Assembly (NCBI GenBank): GCA_027008645.1 | Contig: JALVEE010000267.1 | Span: 1 to 64,000 of the forward strand | Reading direction: 5' to 3' | Source of the DNA: Saprospiraceae bacterium | GTDB taxonomy: Bacteria > Bacteroidota > Bacteroidia > Chitinophagales > Saprospiraceae | Length of the DNA stretch: 64,000 bases | Part shown: piece after piece, positions 9,703 to 19,077 of the stretch | How the letters are laid out: each line of letters starts with the position of its first letter | How positions within the stretch are numbered: the first letter of the stretch is position 1 | The notes under the pieces: model-generated | What the model saw: only the letters and a program-made list of their open reading frames with translations | Told to the model about the DNA's origin: nothing | The model's database searches: none | Translations under genes and position numbers: made by a program

Positions 9703-10707
9703 ATGAAGAAAAGAAACACCATATGGATATTGATAATTGTATTTCTCCTGCTTTTGCTGATTGGAGTAGTATTTTTGGCTTTATCTGTTGGTCAAATAAA
9801 TTTTTCATTTGCTCAAATATTGGATATTTTATCAAAAAAAGAAGGTGTTGAATATTCTGTATTAGCAAATATACGACTACCAAGGATATTGTTGAGTTTC
9901 GCTGTCGGTGGAGCATTGAGTATTTCCGGTTTGGTTTTGCAGGGAATTTACCGTAATCCATTGGTTGAACCTTATACTTTAGGAATATCCGGAGGTGCGG
10001 CACTTGGTGTTTCTTTTGCTATAGTTTTTGGATTGCAAAATATGTTTTCAGGATTGACATTGCCGGTTTTCGGAATTATTGGAGCTATTGCTATGATAAT
10101 ATTATTGTATGTATTAAGCCTGAGAAAAGAATATCTGAATATCAACAAGGTTTTGCTGACAGGAGTAATGATTAGCTTTATGACATCCTCTATGATTATG
10201 TTTATTATGGCTACTACGACCTCTGAAAATCTACAAAGTATAGTTTTTTGGACTATGGGATCCTTAGAAGAGCCAAATGATTTATTGATTTACTTGGTTT
10301 TTGGAATATCTTTGGTGGGACTGGTCGTCATTTACTTATTCTCCGGTCATCTAAACGCCTTGCGGTTGGGAGAGGCAAATGCAAGATATCTCGGCATTAA
10401 TTCCAGGGCTACTATCAAGATTCTATTTGTTATAGCCTCTATATTAACAGGGGTTAGTGTTTCTATCGCAGGGGTCATTGGATTTGTAGGCTTGATAATA
10501 CCGCAATTATTGAGATATTTGATTGGGTCTGATTTTAGAATTTTGATTATTACAACATATTTGGGTGGAGCTATTTTTTTGATACTTTCAGATATTGTTG
10601 CAAGGACTATTATCGCTCCCAATCAGCTACCGATTGGAGTAATTACCGGAATAATAGGGGGAGCTATTTTTATTATTGCCTTGAGTAAATCAAAACAAGG
10701 GATATGA
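9703..10707 (+). CDS. FecCD-family ABC transporter permease (iron/siderophore/B12 type)
   Basis: RLPRILLSFAVGGALSISGLVLQGIYRNPLVEPYTLGISGGAALG; multi-TM. Confidence 0.93.
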   Translation: MKKRNTIWILIIVFLLLLLIGVVFLALSVGQINFSFAQILDILSKKEGVEYSVLANIRLPRILLSFAVGGALSISGLVLQGIYRNPLVEPYTLGISGGAALGVSFAIVFGLQNMFSGLTLPVFGIIGAIAMIILLYVLSLRKEYLNINKVLLTGVMISFMTSSMIMFIMATTTSENLQSIVFWTMGSLEEPNDLLIYLVFGISLVGLVVIYLFSGHLNALRLGEANARYLGINSRATIKILFVIASILTGVSVSIAGVIGFVGLIIPQLLRYLIGSDFRILIITTYLGGAIFLILSDIVARTIIAPNQLPIGVITGIIGGAIFIIALSKSKQGI

Positions 10708-11507
10708 GTGTACAGATGAAAATAGAAAAAATCGTATGCGGCTACTCCGGTAGTTTTCTACTGAAAGAGGTGAGTTTTGATATTGAAAAAGGGTTATTCA
10801 CAGGAATAATAGGACCAAATGGTTCCGGTAAAACAACGCTTTTCAGGGGTATTACCGGAGATATTGGGCTAAAATCAGGAAATATTTATTTTGAAGGCAA
10901 AAACCTTACATCATTTACGGGCAAACAAAGAGCAAGGAGATTTGCAATAGTTACACAAAAAATAGAAGTCGCAAATATTACAGTTGAGGAATTTGTATTA
11001 CTGGGAAGATTTCCTTACAAAAAACCATTTCAGTTTTTAGAGACAGAAGAAGATTATAGGCTTGCCGGGAAGTATATGAAAATGACAGGTGTCTATAAAT
11101 ATAAAGACAAACTATTTTCAGAACTTAGCGGTGGAGAACAACAATTGGTTTCCATAGCAAAAGCTTTGACACAAGAGCCGGATATTTTGCTTTTGGATGA
11201 GCCTACATCTCATTTGGATATAGCACATCAGGTGAAAATATTGAATCTATTGCAAAAGCTTAATAAAACATTTAAGTTAACTGTAATAATGATTATTCAC
11301 GATTTGAATCTTGCCGGAGAATACTGTGACCATATCATAATGCTTGACAATGGCAGAATACATACCTCAGGATCAGCAAAAGAAGTTCTCAACTACAAAA
11401 ATATCGAAGAAGTGTATAAAACTCCCGTTGTAACCAGGGAAAATCCGATTTCAAAGAAACCGGCAATATTCTTGATTTCCGAGAGGGTATTAAAGGGGAA
11501 AATGTAA
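10704..11507 (+). CDS. ABC transporter ATP-binding protein (FecE/BtuD-like)
   Basis: Walker A GPNGSGKTT, signature LSGGEQQ, Walker B ILLLDEPTSHLD; ATGA overlap with the permease. Confidence 0.93.
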   Translation: MSVQMKIEKIVCGYSGSFLLKEVSFDIEKGLFTGIIGPNGSGKTTLFRGITGDIGLKSGNIYFEGKNLTSFTGKQRARRFAIVTQKIEVANITVEEFVLLGRFPYKKPFQFLETEEDYRLAGKYMKMTGVYKYKDKLFSELSGGEQQLVSIAKALTQEPDILLLDEPTSHLDIAHQVKILNLLQKLNKTFKLTVIMIIHDLNLAGEYCDHIIMLDNGRIHTSGSAKEVLNYKNIEEVYKTPVVTRENPISKKPAIFLISERVLKGKM

Positions 11508-11629
11508 TTAGTGTTAAAAAAACATTAAAATCTCTATTCCTCTTTAACTAATAATGATTATATACGTCTATATAGTGTATTTATCTACCGGAAAACAAAT
11601 TTATTTTATAAAATTTAAAGTTGAATAAT

Positions 11630-12013
11630 ATGAAAATTTTAAGTGTTTTTGCTAGTTTTATCTTTGTTGCATTATTTTTACAAAATTCACATGCACAAAT
11701 CGTCTGCCATGTAAATGACGGATACTATTATCATCATAATCATCACAGACATTATAAAAACAAATACAGGTATGACAGAAATTCCATAATTGAATTCAGA
11801 AAACGAATTGACCAAGGAGTATGGTCAGGGGAATTGACTAGAAGTGAAGAAAACTATTTGAAAAGAAAATTGAATCGTTTGGTCAAATACGAAAACAAAG
11901 CTTATAGAAACGGACATATCACAAGGTATGAAAGAAGAAAAATCGAAAAAAGAAAGAGAAATTTAGATAAAGCCATTTACGAGAAAAAACACAATTCGAG
12001 GACGAGATACTGA
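11630..12013 (+). CDS. Small secreted His-rich basic protein
   Basis: Signal peptide MKILSVFASFIFVALFLQNSHAQ, then YYYHHNHHRHYKNKYRY; ATG at 11630 preferred over the ORF-track TTG at 11621. Confidence 0.65.
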   Translation: MKILSVFASFIFVALFLQNSHAQIVCHVNDGYYYHHNHHRHYKNKYRYDRNSIIEFRKRIDQGVWSGELTRSEENYLKRKLNRLVKYENKAYRNGHITRYERRKIEKRKRNLDKAIYEKKHNSRTRY

Positions 12014-12180
12014 TTGGTGGTTGAACAAAAACAGGCATTATTCACAGGTATTCTATTTAAGTATATTTCGTTTTTTCGTATATCCTGACTTTCTTTACTT
12101 TACAAACCTATTGACATATATGGATTTAAAGATGAAAGATCTATAAAACAATTTTATAATATGGTATGGAGCGTTGCTAC

Positions 12181-12231
12181 TTCCCCCTATCATTTTTCGT
12201 AACATAGTAAGAAAAATTATAAGGGGGAGCG
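12181..12231. repeat. Imperfect inverted repeat (hairpin)
   Basis: ttccccctatcatttttc ... gaaaaattataagggggag around gtaacatagtaa. Confidence 0.6.
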
Positions 12232-12286
12232 CTGAGCTTTTGCGTGATGGATGAGGGGGCAGTTGTGCAGAGAAACAAAAACCTAA

Positions 12287-13120
12287 TCAAACTTTGAGTC
12301 TAATTCCTTCTGCTTCCAGTTCTATAAACTTTTGCTTGTACAAATTGCCCACACCTCTTTTAAAAGCTTTTTTGCTCAAGCCCAAAACCTTTTGGATCAA
12401 TTGAGGAGAGCTCTTATCGGTTATTGCTATAAAACCATTATTTTTCTTTAGAGCATTTATTATAATCTCCGTATTCTTATCAATGCTTTTTCTGTACCCT
12501 ATTGGTTCAAGCATAATATCCAACTTACCATCTGACCTTATCTTCTTAACAAAAGCTTTTATATGTTCTCCCTCCTCAATATGCTTATGAATATTTGTTT
12601 TGAAAATCAAACCCCGGTATTTGTTTTCGACTATTACATTCATACCCAACTCTGTCATGCCAAAAGGTAGGATATCAACCTCTTGACCCACTTTCAGCGC
12701 GATATTTTCAAAACTCAAAAACTTATTTATTTTGCTTGAGCCAATCAATCTCCCCGTGCTTTCATCTTGCAATAAATATACCGGATAAAATTTTCCTACT
12801 TCCATTTTTCTTCCTTGCTCTGCAAAAGGAACCAGCAGATCTTTTGGCAATCCCCAATCCATAAATGCCCCGTAACTATTGACATCAATCGCTTCCAAGT
12901 ACCCGAATTCACCCAGTTTGATTTTTGGGTTCAATATTGTAGCAACTACTCTATCCTCCGAATCTAAATATATAAATACATCCGTTTCTTCTCCCAGAAC
13001 TACATCTTTTGACAAATATGCATTTGGCAGCAAAACCTCATTTTCTTCCTCATCGATCAATATAAAACCGTATTCAGTCGGTCTTGCTGCAACCAATGTA
13101 TTTATTTTCCCGATTTCCAT
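12287..13120 (-). CDS. S1-like RNA-binding protein (CvfB family)
   Basis: Tandem S1-like segments (GEFGYLEAIDVNSYGAFMDWGLPKDLLVPFAEQ; GLIFKTNIHKHIEEGEHIKAFVKKIRSDGKLDIMLEP). Confidence 0.85.
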   Translation of the reverse strand: MEIGKINTLVAARPTEYGFILIDEEENEVLLPNAYLSKDVVLGEETDVFIYLDSEDRVVATILNPKIKLGEFGYLEAIDVNSYGAFMDWGLPKDLLVPFAEQGRKMEVGKFYPVYLLQDESTGRLIGSSKINKFLSFENIALKVGQEVDILPFGMTELGMNVIVENKYRGLIFKTNIHKHIEEGEHIKAFVKKIRSDGKLDIMLEPIGYRKSIDKNTEIIINALKKNNGFIAITDKSSPQLIQKVLGLSKKAFKRGVGNLYKQKFIELEAEGIRLKV

Positions 13121-13125
13121 TGTAG

Positions 13126-14055
13126 TTAACCTTCCTTTTCAGCTAAATACCTCTCTGCATCAAGGGCTGCCATACAACCTGTACCGGCAGCTGATACTGC
13201 TTGTCTATAAACTTTGTCTTGAACATCTCCACAAGCGAAGACTCCTTCAACATTAGTTTTCATCGTAGATTTTTCAGTAATAATATATCCTTGGTCATCC
13301 AAATCGATATAATCTTTGAAAATATCCGTATTGGGTTTATGTCCAATTGCAACAAAAACCGCTGCAACTTCGATATTTTTTATTTCATCGGTTTTGTTGT
13401 TTCTGACATCAATACTCTCCACGAATTGATCTCCCAAAATTTCTTTAATTTCAGTATTCCAAAGAACTTCAATTTTATCATTTTCAATAACCCTCTTTTG
13501 CATTATCTTTGAGGCTCTCAATTCATCTCTTCTCACAAGCATATATACTTTTTTTACTATTTTTGACAAGTACAATGCTTCTTCTGCTGCTGTATCACCA
13601 CCTCCAACAAGTGCCACATATTGGTCTCTAAAGAAAAAACCATCGCATACTGCGCAGGCAGAAACTCCTTTGTTCATTAGCCTTTTTTCTGATTCCAATC
13701 CTAACCATTTAGCACTCGCTCCTGTAGCTATAATCACAGATTCTGCTTCGATTTCATGCCCCATTTCAGTTACAACCTTATGAGTTTTACCGTTAAAATC
13801 CACACTTGTGATTACTTCCATTCTGACTTCAGCGCCTACTTTTTCCGCCTGCTTTTTGAAATCTTCCATCATTTCAGGTCCCATTACTCCTTCAGGATAA
13901 CCCGGAAAGTTTTCAACATCAGTTGTCATCATCAATTGTCCCCCGGGTTCAGGACCTGTGTAAACAACAGGATTCAAACCTGCTCTTGAAGTATAAATAG
14001 CTGCGGTATATCCGGCAGGACCGCTCCCGATTATCAAACATTTAATTTTTTCCAT
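13126..14055 (-). CDS. trxB: Thioredoxin-disulfide reductase
   Basis: GSGPAGYTAAIYTSRAGL, redox motif CAVCDG, GGGDTAAEEALYL, GVFACGDVQDKVYRQAVSAAGTGCMAALDAERYL. Confidence 0.96.
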   Translation of the reverse strand: MEKIKCLIIGSGPAGYTAAIYTSRAGLNPVVYTGPEPGGQLMMTTDVENFPGYPEGVMGPEMMEDFKKQAEKVGAEVRMEVITSVDFNGKTHKVVTEMGHEIEAESVIIATGASAKWLGLESEKRLMNKGVSACAVCDGFFFRDQYVALVGGGDTAAEEALYLSKIVKKVYMLVRRDELRASKIMQKRVIENDKIEVLWNTEIKEILGDQFVESIDVRNNKTDEIKNIEVAAVFVAIGHKPNTDIFKDYIDLDDQGYIITEKSTMKTNVEGVFACGDVQDKVYRQAVSAAGTGCMAALDAERYLAEKEG

Positions 14056-14213
14056 ATTCTCATTAAAATTTATTCTTAAATATTTTATTTAGTTCAATAC
14101 ATTATGCTTGTTAAACACATTCTTATTTAAATTGTTTTACAGCTATTGAATAAAATGAAACCGAACTGCTCTTTAATAATACCTGAAAGAAAAAAAAGAA
14201 ATACAGCTAATCA

Positions 14214-14569
14214 GGTGCATTTCATTTTTTCGCTTTTCCCTAATAAATCCATAGAAAGATACTATTGCCATTTTTTTATAGATAGTTTGGTTTATATATG
14301 AGAGAGCAAAACCACGACTGTGGTTTAATATGATTAGCCCCGTATGAAATGCGGGGTAAATTTGAGAGGGGATATGAACGCCGAAAGGTGTTCAATTATG
14401 AATTATTATGTTGTGTGGATATTCAACATTCAACCCCTTTGGAGTTGTATTATACTTGCTCGGATACCGCTGGCTTCACGGTTATTCACATTTATCCCCT
14501 GTCGGGGAAATTTTATCTTTCCATAAAATCTATGGATAGAACTCACAATGCGAAAAAATGAAATACACC
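14214..14569. repeat. Long palindromic element, copy B: shared outer inverted repeat enclosing an array of small hairpins
   Basis: Outer ggtgcatttcattttttcgc / gcgaaaaaatgaaatacacc; inner arms atccatag-aaagata; small hairpins at 14308-14325, 14338-14356, 14376-14393, 14431-14447, 14495-14508. Confidence 0.8.
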
Positions 14570-14608
14570 CCTAATCAAAATGAATAGGTGTATTTCATAA
14601 AAATTGTA

Positions 14609-14616
14609 TATATTTG
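14609..14616 (+). promoter_or_regulatory. Bacteroidota -7 box TATATTTG
   Basis: Matches TAnnTTTG, 47 nt upstream of the ATG at 14664. Confidence 0.5.
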
Positions 14617-14663
14617 TATATTATTTGGTATAAGTTTATTTTGTAGTTATAAGATACAGATTA

Positions 14664-15248
14664 ATGAAAAAAATTAAATTGGAAATAATAGCTCTATCTC
14701 ATAGTGTGACTCACTCACATAATTATGCGATTATATTGGGAGAAGTCGGTGGCACCAAAAGATTACCAATAGTGATAGGTGGATTTGAAGCACAAGCTAT
14801 TGCTGTAGCTCTTGAGAATATGATTCCTAACCGTCCTCTAACACACGATTTATTCAAAAACACTTTGGAATCATTCAATATCACTATTAAAGAAGTTATT
14901 ATTCATCAATTAACTGAGGGTATTTTTTATTCAAGCCTAATATGTGAAAAAGACGGAATGGAATACACAATTGATTCCCGGACTTCTGATGCTATCGCAA
15001 TGGCCGTTAGATTCAAAGCACCTATTTATACATATAGCTCTATTATGGAAATTGCAGGGGTAACAATGGAAGATCCTCAAATGGAAAAACCAACTAAAGC
15101 TAAACCTGAAAAAGAAAAACCCAAAACAAAAGATATTTCTGAAATGTCAGTAAAAGCATTAGAAGCCCTATTGGAAAAAGCTCTCCAAAGAGAAGATTAT
15201 GAACACGCAGCAAAGCTTAGAGATGAACTCAATAAAAGAAAGAAATAA
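14664..15248 (+). CDS. Bifunctional nuclease (BFN/DUF151) domain protein with C-terminal UVR motif
   Basis: LPIVIGGFEAQAIAVALENMIPNRPLTHDLF, DSRTSDAIAMAVRFKAPIY, then ALEKALQREDYEHAAKLRDELNKRKK. Confidence 0.92.
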   Translation: MKKIKLEIIALSHSVTHSHNYAIILGEVGGTKRLPIVIGGFEAQAIAVALENMIPNRPLTHDLFKNTLESFNITIKEVIIHQLTEGIFYSSLICEKDGMEYTIDSRTSDAIAMAVRFKAPIYTYSSIMEIAGVTMEDPQMEKPTKAKPEKEKPKTKDISEMSVKALEALLEKALQREDYEHAAKLRDELNKRKK

Positions 15249-15427
15249 ATAATAGTATCACCCGCTTTATTCACGGGTTTTCATAACGATAGTTAAAATA
15301 GACAATATTATCTTTCTATTGATTTAATAAGGGAATGTGAAAAAATGAAATGTACCCAAAATTTTTACCAAGTAAATAGACACTTCTTTTTTCTATGTAA
15401 AATATTTCTTCCTGGGTATTTAAAACA

Positions 15428-15466
15428 AAAAGAGGAGATTCACTAAAAAAATGCTCTCCTCTTATC
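15428..15466. terminator. Hairpin between convergent genes
   Basis: aagaggaga ... tctcctctt 9-bp inverted repeat. Confidence 0.45.
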
Positions 15467-15485
15467 AATAATTTTTAAACAATTC

Positions 15486-16076
15486 TTAAAAACTGTATCT
15501 ATATCCTATATTAAATCTATGGTATAAAACGCTTAAGTCTTGTACTTTGGGGTTATAATTCAACTCTTTTGGTGTCTTAGCATTCATATTGAAAGAATAA
15601 GACAAATTGAATCCACTAACAACAAATCCCAACTCCAAATGAGCTCCTAAACCACCTCTTTTTTTCCCTTTGATCAATTCTCCGTTTACTGTTACATCAG
15701 GAGTTCCTGACTGGCTAAAACCAAGACCCAATCCGGCATATGGTTTAAAATTCCCCGTCATAAAAGTGTACCATGCTTTTGCATAATAGGAAGGCAAAGA
15801 ATAAACATTTAATCCCAAAAGACCTGAATTCAATGAAGTGTCAATCGCAACTGTTGCGGTTTTTGTGTATCCTAAACCCACAGCAAAATTGTCGTTCAAT
15901 GAATAACCTATTTCCCCGGTATAAGTTAAACCTCCTTTTGCATAATCAGAAAAATCGCCAATAGGTTTTGCATATCCAATTGTACCTCCAACAAATAATT
16001 TTTCCAAATCAAATTGCGCACTTGCAGTGCTAAAAAATGTAATAAACATTATTACAGCAAAAATAAATTTTTTCAT
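15486..16076 (-). CDS. Outer-membrane beta-barrel protein
   Basis: Signal peptide MKKFIFAVIMFITFFSTASAQ, alternating beta-strand pattern, terminal Phe (NIGYRYSF); ATG at 16076 preferred. Confidence 0.8.
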   Translation of the reverse strand: MKKFIFAVIMFITFFSTASAQFDLEKLFVGGTIGYAKPIGDFSDYAKGGLTYTGEIGYSLNDNFAVGLGYTKTATVAIDTSLNSGLLGLNVYSLPSYYAKAWYTFMTGNFKPYAGLGLGFSQSGTPDVTVNGELIKGKKRGGLGAHLELGFVVSGFNLSYSFNMNAKTPKELNYNPKVQDLSVLYHRFNIGYRYSF

Positions 16077-16253
16077 AAGTAAAAGTTTTAGTTTTAAAAT
16101 AATTTGCAATGATATAATTATTTTTTTAATATCATCTATATATAATCATTTTTAACATTTATAAAACAATTACATGGTTTTATATTATACCAATATCCAA
16201 ACTTATCTTAATCCTTTTTATAACAATCATCGCGTATAATCATCACGCTAGTT

Positions 16254-18728
16254 TTAATCTTCTTCATCAAATATCTCTTCTTCCTCTTGAGTATTGTCTT
16301 GAGTTTTGAGTTTTTCATATACTTCGCAATCCAATTCGATATCGATTTTCTCCTCAGGCTTTAAAAATTGAACATTGGGGTTATAATCTATATTTGGTGT
16401 TTTTTCAAGCCCTTGCATAAACTTTTCAAATATTGGTCTTGCCATATACCCTCCTTGACCAAATCTGATACTTCTGAACTTTATCCATTGGTCATCGCCA
16501 CCAACCCAAGTACCTACAACTAAATCCGGGCTTATTCCCATAAACCAACCATCGCGATAATCATTGGTAGTACCGGTTTTACCGCCTATTGGAGTTTTTA
16601 TTTTTGGCTGAATTATACTTCCGGCATTTCTCAACATGGTTACCATCACATAGTTATGATTGGTAGCCAATGCTCTTTTTTGCTCTGAAATATTATTGTA
16701 AATCACTTTACCGTCTTTGTCTTCTATTCTTGTCACAAATATAGGTTTGTTATAAATCCCATCATTTGAAAAAACAGAATAAGCACCCGTCATTTGCATT
16801 ACTGATAAATCTGCTGCTCCTAAACAAATTGTGGGATAGGGAGGAATATCATCCCCGTTTATACCCATATTCACAACCAATTCTTTGACTACATCAACAT
16901 TTCCCAAGAGCTTCATCAGATATACTGAAACTGAATTTTTAGACTTTTTCAAACCTTGGTACAGGGTCAATTCCTGATTTGAAAATTTCTCTGCATTACC
17001 CGGTGCCCAAGATTTGGACAATTTAAAATTGCCTTCTCCGGGATGAATAACATATTGTTGGTCTTTTACTTTCATACAAGGAGATATACCTTTTTCAGAA
17101 ATAGCTGTTGCGTATATAAACGGCTTAAATGTAGAACCTACTTGTCTTTTTGTATTAATATGGTCAAATTTGAAATACTTAAAATTGACTCCTCCAACCC
17201 ATGCTTTGATATATCCGGAGTGAGGGTCTATCGCCAACATACCTGTTTGTAAAATACTTTTGTGGTACTTTATCGAATCCAATGGTGTCATGACCACTTC
17301 TTTTTCTCCTGTAGGAGTATAAGCGAAAACCTTCATTTTTGTCTTTTTGTTAAAGGATTTTCGCACTGCGATGTTTAATTCTTTTTGCTTAGCTTTTAAT
17401 GTTTTCCAAAACTTGCTTTTAAGTATTTTTTTATAAGTCTCAATTTGCTCATTTTTGACAAAATGCAATTTTTTTAATCCTTTAAGATAGTTTTTATCCT
17501 TTTCCTGGTTTAGCATTCGCTGGATATCGGTATCGAGCAGTCTGGCATTTGGAAACTGTTGTTTTATCGAATCGATAATTGGGCTCAATATTCTATCCCT
17601 TAATTCTCTAAATCTTTCTGACTCCTTAATATAACGATTAATCGCCTTTTTTCTTGATTTCAACTGTTTTTTATTTGCTCCATATACCCAAGGATCTTTA
17701 CCTTTCCATACCCTGTCAAAATCTTTTTGCAGGGATTTCATTCTTTCAAAAACCGCTTTTTCAGCAATTTTCTGATAATCCAAATCAATCGTTGTATAAA
17801 TCTTCAATCCATCCAAATAGATATTGTATTTTGTTCCATCCGGCTTTCTATATTTATCTTTATTCAGAATTTCCTTAACCCATTTAGCCAATTCCGCTTT
17901 AAAATAAGGTGCATGCCCCTTGTAGTAAGCTGCTTCTTTAAAATGAGAAGAATCCAATTTTTTTTGCTTTAATTTCTCGCACTGCTCCTCAGTGAGATAG
18001 CCATATTTTTTCATTTGATTCAAAACGACATTCCTTCTCTGCTTTGACTTATCCGGATGCCTTTTGGGATTGTACTTCCTCGGCCATTTCAGCATTGCTA
18101 TCAATGTAGCTGCTTCGTCAATTGTCAAATCTTTTTGCGATTTGCCGAAATAAGTTTTTGCTGCGGATTGAATCCCGTATGAATTGTACAAAAAATCAAA
18201 TTTATTGAGATACATAGCCAAAATTTCTTCTTTAGTATATCTCTTTTCAAGTTCAATAGCAATAAGCCATTCTTGAATTTTTTGCCATAATCTGGTAATG
18301 ATATTATTGGCTCTATCTGTAAAAAACAACTTTGCCAATTGCTGTGAAATTGTGCTTGCACCTCCTTTTTTTCCCAAATAAAAAAATGCTCTGAGTGTCC
18401 CCCTGAAATCAATACCACTATGACTGTAAAATCTGGCATCCTCTGTCGATATAAGTGCATTTACCAAAGCGGGATTGAGCTCTTCAAAAGTTATCCAATC
18501 CCGGTTATAACGGTAATATTTGCCTAACTCCCTGTTTTTAGAATCATAAATAATGGTAGAAAACTCGTATTTTGGATTTTCCAATTCACTGATATCGGGC
18601 AATTTGGAATACTTTACTATTGTGAATATAGCAGCTACTACGATGAGTGCTGAGATAGCCAAAGCCCACATCCAAAATATAAACTTTCTATTGGGATTAG
18701 TTTTTTTTGTCTTTCTTTTAGTAGCCAT
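16254..18728 (-). CDS. Class A penicillin-binding protein (PBP1A-like)
   Basis: GT51 (STEDARFYSHSGIDFRGTLRAFF, GGASTISQQLAKLFF) and transpeptidase motifs (STFKPF, SKNS, GGKTGTTNDYRDGWFMG). Confidence 0.95.
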   Translation of the reverse strand: MATKRKTKKTNPNRKFIFWMWALAISALIVVAAIFTIVKYSKLPDISELENPKYEFSTIIYDSKNRELGKYYRYNRDWITFEELNPALVNALISTEDARFYSHSGIDFRGTLRAFFYLGKKGGASTISQQLAKLFFTDRANNIITRLWQKIQEWLIAIELEKRYTKEEILAMYLNKFDFLYNSYGIQSAAKTYFGKSQKDLTIDEAATLIAMLKWPRKYNPKRHPDKSKQRRNVVLNQMKKYGYLTEEQCEKLKQKKLDSSHFKEAAYYKGHAPYFKAELAKWVKEILNKDKYRKPDGTKYNIYLDGLKIYTTIDLDYQKIAEKAVFERMKSLQKDFDRVWKGKDPWVYGANKKQLKSRKKAINRYIKESERFRELRDRILSPIIDSIKQQFPNARLLDTDIQRMLNQEKDKNYLKGLKKLHFVKNEQIETYKKILKSKFWKTLKAKQKELNIAVRKSFNKKTKMKVFAYTPTGEKEVVMTPLDSIKYHKSILQTGMLAIDPHSGYIKAWVGGVNFKYFKFDHINTKRQVGSTFKPFIYATAISEKGISPCMKVKDQQYVIHPGEGNFKLSKSWAPGNAEKFSNQELTLYQGLKKSKNSVSVYLMKLLGNVDVVKELVVNMGINGDDIPPYPTICLGAADLSVMQMTGAYSVFSNDGIYNKPIFVTRIEDKDGKVIYNNISEQKRALATNHNYVMVTMLRNAGSIIQPKIKTPIGGKTGTTNDYRDGWFMGISPDLVVGTWVGGDDQWIKFRSIRFGQGGYMARPIFEKFMQGLEKTPNIDYNPNVQFLKPEEKIDIELDCEVYEKLKTQDNTQEEEEIFDEED

Positions 18729-18738
18729 ATATATTTAG

Positions 18739-19032
18739 TCAAGATTTGAATAAAGAAGTTGTACTCCAAGCTTGTGGTTTATCATTAAAGAGGACTTTTG
18801 TCTTTGACCAAGTTTGTTGGAATAACTCTGAACTTCTATATTTCTCTAAATTTGTTTGTTCCTTCCATCTACTAATGGTAAAAAATATATTTTTATTGTC
18901 TTCATCTCTAACTAATTCAAGGTATTCACAACCTTCAAATCCTGCTATTAAATCTTTAGAGCCGTTAAAAACATCAATAAATTCTTCGACTTTATCAGGT
19001 AAAAATGACATTTTGACTATTCTGGTAATCAT
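18739..19032 (-). CDS. ABM (antibiotic biosynthesis monooxygenase)-fold protein
   Basis: ITRIVKMSFLPDKVEEFIDVFNGSKDLIAGFEGCEYLELVRDEDNKNIFFTISRWKEQ. Confidence 0.8.
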   Translation of the reverse strand: MITRIVKMSFLPDKVEEFIDVFNGSKDLIAGFEGCEYLELVRDEDNKNIFFTISRWKEQTNLEKYRSSELFQQTWSKTKVLFNDKPQAWSTTSLFKS

Positions 19033-19077
19033 TATTTTTTGTTTACTATATTCAAAGTGGATACAAAAAAAGGCGTC

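Noticed and set aside
14344-14561. ORFs of 60 and 70 aa in the hairpin array
   Set aside because: Overlapping frames within a structured palindromic repeat; no codon-usage or domain support.
15256-15284. acccg...cgggtttt as terminator after the BFN gene
   Set aside because: Only a ~5-bp stem with a short T-run; too weak to list as a feature.
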